A stretch of 5,267 nucleotides of DNA from positions 1 through 5,267 of the forward strand of contig JAQVNT010000128.1 in the NCBI GenBank assembly GCA_028702975.1, read 5' to 3'. Source of the DNA: Candidatus Delongbacteria bacterium (GTDB taxonomy: Bacteria; UBA4055). The notes below the pieces were generated by a model. It was not told the DNA's origin, ran no database searches, and was given only the letters and a program-made list of their open reading frames with translations. Every line of letters begins with the position of its first letter. Position 1 is the first letter of the stretch. A program made the translations under genes and the position numbers. This document shows positions 1 to 5,267 of the stretch, in pieces.

Positions 1-345
1 GCCCCCAAGCCTTCAAAGTCAGACTGGGACGGATTCGGGTGGGAATACAAAAGTAAGTTTGCAGTATTCGGGTTACCGCTTGTACATATTTCGTTCAAAT
101 ACCGCAGGAACAGAACCCCGGTAGTAGCTAAAGGAATTATCTCAATTGGACAGTTCGGGATCGGGGTAGTGAACATTTCCCAGATCGGGATCGGTTTCTT
201 CAGCCTCGGACAGCTTACTATTGCTTACTATGCTCTTGCGCAGATCGCTTTCGCAAACTCACTTGTGGCTCAGATCGGAATATACATTGAATCCGGATAC
301 GGTCAGGCTGTCTGGAAACTTTCTGAACTTTTTGCAAAATTTTAG
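1..345 (+). CDS. C-terminal part of a decapeptide-repeat protein of unknown function (5' end outside window)
   Basis: The frame is open from base 1 to the TAG at 343-345 and gives 114 residues; the N-terminus lies outside the window. Residues 11-32 (GFGWEYKSK, then FGLPLVHISF) resemble, from memory, a module in uncharacterised bacterial proteins, often with an N-terminal zinc ribbon, where a GLPLVH motif precedes a Gly/Ile-rich repeat. Residues 49-96 form a clear ten-residue repeat, (I/L/V)-(G/S/A)-Q-(F/I/L)-(G/T/A)-(I/F)-(G/A/Y)..., with Gln at exactly 51, 61, 71, 81 and 91. Alternating small and aliphatic residues about every five positions suggest a beta-solenoid-like fold or a membrane-associated hydrophobic block; which one cannot be decided here. 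The tail (about 97-114) looks like a short amphipathic helix. The gene ends 8 nt before the ATL gene, so an operon is likely. I do not know its function. Confidence 0.8.
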   Translation, partial: APKPSKSDWDGFGWEYKSKFAVFGLPLVHISFKYRRNRTPVVAKGIISIGQFGIGVVNISQIGIGFFSLGQLTIAYYALAQIAFANSLVAQIGIYIESGYGQAVWKLSELFAKF

Positions 346-347
346 GA
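344..347 (+). promoter_or_regulatory. Ribosome binding site of the ATL gene
   Basis: AGGA lies 6 nt before the ATG at 354 and overlaps the TAG stop of the preceding gene (343-345). Ribosomes ending on the upstream gene would finish on this site, which suggests translational coupling. Confidence 0.6.
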
Positions 348-353
348 TATTAT

Positions 354-665
354 ATGTACACTCAATTTACAGAATCCGTTATTGAGATCGTCAAAAGCAT
401 TCCGAGAGGAAAAGTTCAGACTTACGGTGGAATATCGAAGCTGGCCGGTCATCCCAACGGCGCAAGACAGGTCGTTAGAATTCTTTCTTCAATGTCCGAA
501 AAACACAAATTGGTTTGGCATCGTGTCATTAATTCCAAAGGTGAACTTCCCAGACTTAATCCAAATATGTTCCGTGAGCAGAAAGATATGCTTGAGAAAG
601 AAAAAGTTGTAGTGAGCGAGGACGGTAAAGTCGACCTGAAGAAATTTCTCTGGTGCGGAGATTGA
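354..665 (+). CDS. Alkyltransferase-like protein (ATL; MGMT/OGT DNA-binding domain, Trp replacing active-site Cys)
   Basis: This 103-residue protein consists only of the DNA-binding domain of the O6-alkylguanine-DNA alkyltransferase family, a usual length for stand-alone ATLs. Seen in the sequence: IPRGKVQTYGGIS at residues 16-28, with Tyr24 matching the base-flipping Tyr; GARQVVRIL at 36-44, with Arg38 matching the arginine finger; and VWHRVINSKGEL at 54-65, where the usual PCHR active site has Trp55 instead of Cys. Known of the family: ATLs bind O6-alkylguanine and flip it out but cannot accept the alkyl group, and they hand the lesion to nucleotide excision repair. The one Cys (101, near the C-terminus) is outside the active-site motif. 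Val54 replaces the common Pro of the PWHR motif. The start at 354 has an AGGA 6 nt upstream. The gene probably forms an operon with the upstream repeat-protein gene and faces the transporter gene. The family call is firm; the pathway role is inferred. Confidence 0.93.
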   Translation: MYTQFTESVIEIVKSIPRGKVQTYGGISKLAGHPNGARQVVRILSSMSEKHKLVWHRVINSKGELPRLNPNMFREQKDMLEKEKVVVSEDGKVDLKKFLWCGD

Positions 666-667
666 TC

Positions 668-1522
668 CTACCTTATATTCATTAGAACTATTGCAGCAAC
701 TATCATAAATATCGCAAAGGTATTTTTACGGCTAAGTTTTTCTTTGAAGATCAGCAGCCCTGCAACATTTATAAGAAGAATAGTACCGGAGCTGTAGATC
801 GGAAAGGCGACCGACGCTTTGTAATATCTGAACGACTCGATCAGGAAAAAAGATGCGAACATATTGGGAACACCTACGATAAGTCCGGTCACGATGTCGG
901 TTTTTGTTATCTTTTTTCCTTTTTTCCAGGATGAGTAAGTGAAGTAAACGCTGATCCAGAAAGCCGTAAAAAAAATGACGAAAAGGTAAAGCGGCTTATA
1001 TCCCGAGGCAAAATACTTCTCGAACAGTTTTGTTGTGAATTCGGCGGATCCTGCTATGAAAAAAAGCAGAATTATTGTTGCGTTGAAGTTTCTAAAAGAC
1101 TTGATCTCTCTGGGATCGATGTTTATGATAACTATAGCCATGATCGACAGAACAACGCCTGCAGTTTGAAATGATGAAGGTATTTCTTTCCACAGAATCA
1201 TCGATAGAACCACCGGAAGTATTATCCCGATCTTTGAGACAGCGCCTGTAATTCCGACGCCGTTCTCTTTTATGCTTCTCTGAATAAAAATAAATCCGAG
1301 AAAGTATAGAAGTCCCGCAAATACGCCCAAACCCACAACTGCGTTGAGGTTGCTTTCTCTCTGTATCTCACCGATCCCGAAATTCATCAAAAGACTTATC
1401 GTAAAGGCAGCCACATAATTAGCCGAAGTGACAGCATACCTGTTCAGCTTCCGGTTCTCGCTGAACTTAAGAATTACCGCGATTGAAGCGCTCGAAATTA
1501 TTGCCAGAAAAAGATATATCAT
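668..1522 (-). CDS. EamA/DMT-superfamily ten-helix inner-membrane transporter
   Basis: The product is very hydrophobic, with about ten membrane helices in two similar halves, the layout of EamA (drug/metabolite transporter) permeases. In the numbering of the 291-residue reading from 1543, helices lie near 8-25, 37-54, 67-88, 95-117, 124-142, 155-171, 184-203, 217-236, 245-266 and 273-290. Each half has the family hallmark of a helix ending in a charged loop: SKIGIILPVVLSMILWKE at 103-120 and a helix ending in FKEKLS at 266-271. The substrate (metabolite efflux, amino acid, drug or sugar) cannot be read from sequence. The frame also opens at a TTG (1541-1543), giving 291 residues. I prefer the ATG at 1520-1522 (284 residues) because a GGGGA lies 3 nt before it and the predicted transcription start falls downstream of the TTG. 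The gene stops 2 nt from the ATL stop, with no hairpin between them, and is divergent from typA. Confidence 0.85.
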   Translation of the reverse strand: MIYLFLAIISSASIAVILKFSENRKLNRYAVTSANYVAAFTISLLMNFGIGEIQRESNLNAVVGLGVFAGLLYFLGFIFIQRSIKENGVGITGAVSKIGIILPVVLSMILWKEIPSSFQTAGVVLSIMAIVIINIDPREIKSFRNFNATIILLFFIAGSAEFTTKLFEKYFASGYKPLYLFVIFFTAFWISVYFTYSSWKKGKKITKTDIVTGLIVGVPNMFASFFLIESFRYYKASVAFPIYSSGTILLINVAGLLIFKEKLSRKNTFAIFMIVAAIVLMNIR

Positions 1523-1545
1523 AAATCCCCGCAAAATTTCCAAGA

Positions 1546-1574
1546 ATTATATTGTATAAATGATAAATAATCAA
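1546..1574 (-). promoter_or_regulatory. Candidate sigma-70-type promoter for the transporter gene
   Basis: On the minus strand, TTGATT (1574-1569) is followed after 17 nt by a perfect TATAAT (1551-1546). Transcription would start near 1538-1540, leaving a leader of about 17 nt before the ATG at 1522. The region is very AT-rich, so chance matches are possible. The exact 17-nt spacing and the consensus -10 box support the call. Confidence 0.55.
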
Positions 1575-1580
1575 TATATT
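1552..1580 (+). promoter_or_regulatory. Candidate sigma-70-type promoter for typA and the helicase gene
   Basis: TTGTAT (1552-1557), 17 nt, then TATATT (1575-1580). The predicted start is near 1586-1588, about 26 nt before the typA ATG. The element overlaps the minus-strand promoter, and each -10 box abuts the other's -35 box. The boxes are weaker than those on the minus strand and the surroundings are AT-rich. Confidence 0.45.
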
Positions 1581-1606
1581 CCGACCCTAATTTAATTTAC
1601 ACATGC

Positions 1607-1610
1607 AGGA
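1607..1610 (+). promoter_or_regulatory. Closely spaced Shine-Dalgarno of typA
   Basis: AGGA ends only 2 nt before the ATG at 1613, closer than the usual 5-9 nt. No better start exists: translation from 1613 begins MKKLRNIAIIAHVDHGKTTL, which is where TypA proteins normally begin. The close spacing may mean modest initiation or a mainly leader-driven start. Confidence 0.4.
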
Positions 1611-1612
1611 AC

Positions 1613-3445
1613 ATGAAAAAGTTAAGAAATATCGCAATTATAGCCCACGTCGACCACGGGAAAACCACCCTCATTGACGCAGCGCTGAAGCAGACAGGTT
1701 TTTTCAGGGAAAACCAGAAGATCGAAGAAAGAATAATGGATTCGAACGACATTGAAAAAGAAAGAGGGATCACGATCTTTTCTAAAAATGCAGCAATTCA
1801 TTACAAAGATCATAAGATAAATATCGTTGACACTCCAGGTCATGCTGATTTCGGCGGAGAGGTACAGCGAATAATGATGATGGTCGATTCTGTACTTCTT
1901 CTCGTGGACGCTTTCGAAGGTCCGATGCCGCAAACTAAGTACGTGCTGAAGAATGCTCTCCAGCTGGGCCTGAAACCCATCGTGGTCATAAACAAAATCG
2001 ACAGACCGAACTGTACCCCGCATGAAGTCCTTGACAAAGTATTCGACCTTTTTGTTGAGCTTAACGCGACGGACGAACAGCTCGATTTTCCGGTAATATA
2101 TGCTTCGGCGAAGAAAGGGATCGCTAAGCACAACCTTGATGATGAGAACGATAACCTGATCCCGTTGCTTGACACAATTATTAAAAGTGTAAAAGAACCT
2201 GACGGGAAAGAAGACGGACCCTTTCAGTTTCTGGTTTCAGCTATTGAGTATGATAATTATCTGGGAAAGATCGGAACAGGAAAGATCCACAGAGGAAAAG
2301 CTAAAATGGGCGACGAGGTAGTGCTTCTAAAAAGGGACGGACAGCGTGTTCTCTACAGGATCGCAAGACTTTTCGTGTATGAAGGACTTAAAAAGGTCGA
2401 AACAAAAACAGCTTCTGCCGGAGATATAATCTCAATTTCGGGTCTCGCACAGATCGATGTTGGAGAGACTGTTACTGACAAAGATCACCAGGAACCGCTT
2501 CCGCTGATAAATGTTGACGAACCTACTCTGGCTATGAGATTTCTTGTGAACGATTCACCTTTTGCCGGGCTTGAAGGCAAATGGGTCACTTCGAGAAATA
2601 TATGGGACAGGCTTGAACGCGAACTTCAGACGAATATCAGCATCAAGATCGAAAAAACAGACCTTCCCGACCAGTTCATTGTGAAAGGCAGAGGAGAACT
2701 TCAGCTTGGAATACTTATCGAGAACATGAGAAGAGAAGGTTATGAATTCGCTGTATCAAAACCGAAAGTGATATACAGAGAGCTGGAGGGAAAAGTTACC
2801 GAACCTATCGAGCTTGCGATGATAGATGTAGCAGATGAATATACGGGCGTAGTTATCGAAAAGCTGGGCATCAGAAAAGGCGAACTTCTTAATCTCGTTC
2901 AGGGTGGTGACGGCTATACAAGACTTGAGTTCAAAGTACCCGCGAGAGGTCTTGTCGGTTTCTCAAATGAATTTATGACCGAGACCAGAGGAACAGGCAT
3001 ACTTAACCACTCTTTCTACGAATACGAATTTTATAAAGGCGATATCCCGAAAAGGACCAGGGGCGTTCTTGTATCACTTGAACAGGGTACTGCTGTCGCT
3101 TACTCTCTGTGGAACCTGCATGACAGAGGAGAAATGTTCATAACTCCCGGGAAAGAGGTTTATACAGGGATGATAGTGGGAGAGCACTCAAGAGAAGACG
3201 ATCTCGATGTTAATGTGATAAAAAACAAAAAAATGTCCAATGTGAGAGCATCCGGCGCTGATGATGCCATAAAACTCTCTCCGCCCAGAATAATGTCGCT
3301 TGAGCAGGCTATGGAATACATTGAAGACGATGAGCTGATCGAAATTACACCCGAGAATATAAGACTGAGAAAAAAATATCTCGACATTAATGAAAGAAAA
3401 AGACACAACAGAATGAAAAACAAAGGAAATGATGAAAGAATTTAG
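1613..3445 (+). CDS. typA: Translational GTPase TypA/BipA
   Basis: This 610-residue protein has the full length expected for TypA/BipA (about 600-615). GTPase motifs: G1 AHVDHGKTT (11-19), G2 around RGIT (51-54), G3 DTPGH (73-77), G4 NKID (127-130) and G5 SAK (165-167). A translation-factor beta-barrel follows at about 203-295, then EF-G-like domains near 303-385 (with GRGELQLGILIENMRREG, 359-376) and 395-480 (with GLVGFSNEFMTETRGTG, 446-462). The TypA-specific C-terminal domain (about 481-595) carries GEHSREDDLDVNV, KKMSNVRASG, PPRIMSLEQA and the ending ITPENIRLRKKYL; it separates TypA from EF-G and LepA. Known role: a GTPase that binds the ribosomal A-site region and helps 50S assembly, especially in cold or stress. 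A basic tail of about 15 residues follows. The 3' end overlaps the helicase gene, which implies one transcript. No key residue appears to be missing. Confidence 0.98.
   Translation: MKKLRNIAIIAHVDHGKTTLIDAALKQTGFFRENQKIEERIMDSNDIEKERGITIFSKNAAIHYKDHKINIVDTPGHADFGGEVQRIMMMVDSVLLLVDAFEGPMPQTKYVLKNALQLGLKPIVVINKIDRPNCTPHEVLDKVFDLFVELNATDEQLDFPVIYASAKKGIAKHNLDDENDNLIPLLDTIIKSVKEPDGKEDGPFQFLVSAIEYDNYLGKIGTGKIHRGKAKMGDEVVLLKRDGQRVLYRIARLFVYEGLKKVETKTASAGDIISISGLAQIDVGETVTDKDHQEPLPLINVDEPTLAMRFLVNDSPFAGLEGKWVTSRNIWDRLERELQTNISIKIEKTDLPDQFIVKGRGELQLGILIENMRREGYEFAVSKPKVIYRELEGKVTEPIELAMIDVADEYTGVVIEKLGIRKGELLNLVQGGDGYTRLEFKVPARGLVGFSNEFMTETRGTGILNHSFYEYEFYKGDIPKRTRGVLVSLEQGTAVAYSLWNLHDRGEMFITPGKEVYTGMIVGEHSREDDLDVNVIKNKKMSNVRASGADDAIKLSPPRIMSLEQAMEYIEDDELIEITPENIRLRKKYLDINERKRHNRMKNKGNDERI
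3424..3427 (+). promoter_or_regulatory. Ribosome binding site of the helicase gene, inside typA
   Basis: AGGA lies within the last codons of typA. It is 1 nt from the ATG at 3429 and 4 nt from the next ATG at 3432. Spacing favours 3432 as the real start, giving MKEFREAGL; the difference is one residue. Confidence 0.5.
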
Positions 3446-5132
3446 GGAAGCCGGACTGCGTGAAGAGATAATCGACGCCATCTCGGAAATGGGCTTTGTG
3501 AAGCCGACGCCGATCCAGGACAAAACGATATCGCACCTTCTCGCTTCGGACAGAGACCTGATCGGTCTGGCGCAGACAGGAACAGGCAAAACGGCGGCTT
3601 TCGGGCTCCCGATAATCCAGAGGATCGATCCAAAAAGCAGAGATACTCAAGCGCTCGTATTATGCCCGACAAGAGAGCTTTGTATGCAGATCACAAAAGA
3701 TTTTAACAGCTATTCAAAATACCTGCCTAAAATATCTGTTGCCGCTGTTTACGGCGGTGCGAGCATAGATAACCAGATACGCGCTCTTAAAAAAGGAGTT
3801 CACATAGTAGTCGGAACACCGGGAAGGGTACTTGATCTTATAAACAGGCATTGCCTGATGATCGACGCTATCTCATTTTTGGTTCTTGACGAGGCTGATG
3901 AGATGCTTAACATGGGCTTTAAGGAAGATCTCGATACTATACTTTCGTCCGCTAAATCCGAAAGACAGACAATGCTTTTTTCTGCCACAATGCCCAGGGA
4001 GATAGCGCAAATCGCAAAGAACTATATGAATGATCCCGAAGAGATCTCGGCCGGGCAGAAAAATGCGGGAGCCGAAAATGTCCAGCATCACTATTATCTT
4101 GTCCATGCAAGAGACAGATATCTGGCCCTTAAAAGAATAGCCGATGTAAATCCTGACATCTACGGGATCATTTTCTGCAGAACCAGAGAGGAGACCCAGG
4201 AGGTCGCGGACAAACTGATCGCCGACGGCTACAATGCGGATGCGCTTCACGGCAATCTTTCTCAAGCCCAAAGGGATCTTGTAATGAACCGTTTCAGAAC
4301 AGGTCACCTTCAGCTTCTTGTCGCGACCGATGTCGCAGCAAGGGGAATAGATGTGAACAATCTGAGCCACATAATAAACTACAACCTGCCTGACGATCCT
4401 GACATTTACCTCCACAGAAGCGGTAGGACGGGAAGAGCGGGAAGAAGCGGAATATCGATATCTGTCGTTCACATGAAGGAAAAATCAAAGCTGAGAATGA
4501 TCGAGCAGAGATCAAAGATCAGGTTCGAACAGAAAAAAGTCCCCGGCGGAATAAATATCTGCGAAATGCAGCTTTTCAATCTTGTCGACAGAGTGGTCAA
4601 CGTCGAAGTGAATAAAGTCCAGATAGAAAGATTCCTGCCGTATATATATGATAAGCTCGGTGACATAGATAGAGACACTCTTATCCAGAAATTCATTTCA
4701 CTTGAATTCAACCGTTTTCTTGAATACTATAAAGACGCGCCTGACCTTAACCAGAATGCTCAGACTGCCGGTAAAAGCACGGAAAGAGAAAAAGGAAGAG
4801 GCGGAAGCGGAAGAGAAAGTTTCATACCTGCCAGATCAGGCAAGCAGGGCAGTTTCTCAAGATTCTTCATTAATGCAGGATCCAGGGACGGCCTCGACAA
4901 ACCTGCCATGATAAAACTGATCGCTACTCACCTGAGAAACAGGGATATTGAGATCGGAAAAGTTGACCTTTTAAAGAATTTCTCATTTTTTGAGATAGAA
5001 AGCAGTCATGACAGAGAAACTTTAAAAGCATTCTCGGATGCGGAATTTAAAGGAAGACCACTTAATGTTGAGCTTACCGATAAAAAGCCGTTTGAGAAAC
5101 CGCCTGAAAAAAAGAAATTCAAGAGAAAATAA
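3429..5132 (+). CDS. DEAD-box ATP-dependent RNA helicase, DeaD/CsdA type with DbpA-like RNA-binding domain
   Basis: This 567-residue protein has every DEAD-box motif: Phe5 and the Q motif GFVKPTPIQ (22-30), I AQTGTGKT (48-55), Ia PTREL (80-84), GG (109-110), Ib TPGR (130-133), II DEAD (154-157), III SAT (185-187), IV IIFC (247-250), QxxR (279-282), V VATDVAARGID (298-308) and VI HRSGRTGRAGR (329-339). A mainly helical segment (about 375-436, containing SLEFNRFLEYY at 424-434) sits where CsdA/DeaD proteins have a dimerisation region. A Gly/Arg/Ser-rich linker (about 453-476) leads to a DbpA-type RNA-binding domain (about 478-550, RRM-like fold) and a Lys-rich tail (552-567). Known family role: ATP-driven unwinding of RNA duplexes in 50S assembly, cold adaptation and mRNA turnover. 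Its start overlaps the typA end by 17 nt (14 nt from the second ATG), suggesting translational coupling. Whether it is DeaD/CsdA or DbpA in function cannot be settled, so no symbol is given. Confidence 0.95.
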   Translation: MMKEFREAGLREEIIDAISEMGFVKPTPIQDKTISHLLASDRDLIGLAQTGTGKTAAFGLPIIQRIDPKSRDTQALVLCPTRELCMQITKDFNSYSKYLPKISVAAVYGGASIDNQIRALKKGVHIVVGTPGRVLDLINRHCLMIDAISFLVLDEADEMLNMGFKEDLDTILSSAKSERQTMLFSATMPREIAQIAKNYMNDPEEISAGQKNAGAENVQHHYYLVHARDRYLALKRIADVNPDIYGIIFCRTREETQEVADKLIADGYNADALHGNLSQAQRDLVMNRFRTGHLQLLVATDVAARGIDVNNLSHIINYNLPDDPDIYLHRSGRTGRAGRSGISISVVHMKEKSKLRMIEQRSKIRFEQKKVPGGINICEMQLFNLVDRVVNVEVNKVQIERFLPYIYDKLGDIDRDTLIQKFISLEFNRFLEYYKDAPDLNQNAQTAGKSTEREKGRGGSGRESFIPARSGKQGSFSRFFINAGSRDGLDKPAMIKLIATHLRNRDIEIGKVDLLKNFSFFEIESSHDRETLKAFSDAEFKGRPLNVELTDKKPFEKPPEKKKFKRK

Positions 5133-5135
5133 TAG

Positions 5136-5170
5136 AAAAAAAAAATGCCGCCCGAAAGCGGCATTTTTTT
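5136..5170. terminator. Bidirectional intrinsic (rho-independent) terminator
   Basis: The core stem ATGCCGC (5145-5151) pairs with GCGGCAT (5158-5164) around a CCGAAA loop (5152-5157). A run of ten A (5136-5145) precedes it and seven T (5164-5170) follow, so A-T pairs can extend the stem to about 13 bp. Read on the plus strand it begins 3 nt after the helicase stop and ends the typA-helicase transcript. Read on the minus strand it has a ten-U tail and ends the convergent gene that stops at 5181. Confidence 0.92.
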
Positions 5171-5180
5171 ATTACGGACA

Positions 5181-5267
5181 TTAGAAATCGTATTTTAGAG
5201 CAAGGCTGTAAGCAAAAAGATCCATCTGGTGGAATCCGGGCATATTCTCTTCGGTCTGTGTGACATT
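5181..5267 (-). CDS. C-terminal end of a probable outer-membrane beta-barrel protein (5' part outside window)
   Basis: On the minus strand a frame enters from the right edge and runs to a TAA at 5183-5181, giving the last 28 residues of a longer protein. It ends MDLFAYSLALKYDF: a final amphipathic strand with Phe last, Tyr at -3 and hydrophobic residues at -5, -7 and -9. Known of the class: this is the beta-signal read by the BAM complex on outer-membrane barrels. The gene is convergent with the helicase gene and shares the hairpin terminator at 5136-5170. The family cannot be named from so short a piece, and a short open stretch could be chance, but the C-terminal pattern and the terminator just beyond the stop both fit a real gene end. 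Confidence 0.65.
   Translation of the reverse strand, partial: NVTQTEENMPGFHQMDLFAYSLALKYDF

Noticed and set aside
151..280. A possible direct-repeat array (CRISPR-like or tandem DNA repeat) from the 30-bp spaced CAG motifs.
   Set aside because: Only short pieces recur, there are no distinct spacers, and the period is a multiple of three in an open frame, so the signal is a protein repeat.
1544..1612. A possible riboswitch or structured leader before typA.
   Set aside because: The gap is under 70 nt, AT-rich, and after the predicted start leaves only about 26 nt with no stable hairpin.
1603..1677. A 24-codon plus-strand frame starting at an ATG 10 nt before the typA start, a possible leader peptide.
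   Set aside because: It has no Shine-Dalgarno of its own, runs mostly inside typA in another frame, and its residues show no attenuator-like pattern. The ATG is probably chance.
3188..3650. Several minus-strand open frames of 76-133 codons across the typA/helicase junction.
   Set aside because: They lie opposite strongly conserved coding sequence, have low-complexity Ser/Phe-rich translations with no recognisable motif, and lack ribosome binding sites.
3873..4472. A 199-codon minus-strand frame inside the helicase gene.
   Set aside because: It is the reverse-complement shadow of the conserved DEAD-box core. The translation resembles no known protein and no start signal is visible.
4702..4911. 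A plus-strand frame of 69 codons within the helicase linker region.
   Set aside because: It is an out-of-frame reading of the Lys/Glu/Arg/Gly-rich linker, with no ribosome binding site.

Overview
The window holds four or five ordinary-looking bacterial genes plus two partial genes cut by its edges. The organism is probably Gram-negative: the minus-strand gene entering from the right edge ends in a typical outer-membrane beta-barrel C-terminus (Phe last, Tyr third from last). GC content is moderate, Arg is mostly AGA, short AGGA-type Shine-Dalgarno sequences occur, and the promoter candidates look sigma-70-like. From memory, the C-terminal half of the DEAD-box helicase resembles Bacteroidota/FCB-group relatives. 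A lineage in or near the FCB superphylum is therefore my guess, with low confidence and no search behind it.

Left part (1-665, plus strand): the 3' end of a gene of unknown function carrying a regular ten-residue Gln-containing repeat. After a gap of only 8 nt comes a small alkyltransferase-like (ATL) protein, with Trp in place of the catalytic Cys of O6-alkylguanine-DNA alkyltransferases. The two genes are probably co-transcribed.

Middle (668-1612): a minus-strand ten-helix EamA/DMT-type transporter, convergent with the ATL gene and only 2 nt from it. Its upstream region (about 70 bp, AT-rich) is shared with the divergent typA gene. It holds two back-to-back, overlapping sigma-70-like promoter candidates.

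Right part (1613-5132, plus strand): typA/bipA, a translational GTPase acting on the ribosome, overlaps by 14-17 nt a DEAD-box RNA helicase gene of the DeaD/CsdA-DbpA type. Both families are known from ribosome assembly and cold or stress adaptation, so this looks like a two-gene ribosome-biogenesis operon with translational coupling. A strong hairpin flanked by an A-run and a T-run follows the helicase stop. It can terminate both this operon and the convergent outer-membrane protein gene from the right edge.

I found no CRISPR array, tRNA, rRNA, insertion sequence or phage signature, and no clear sign of a new defence or mobile system. The most notable points are the decapeptide-repeat protein, the overlapping divergent promoters and the typA-helicase overlap. 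No stretch over 300 bases lacks a gene.
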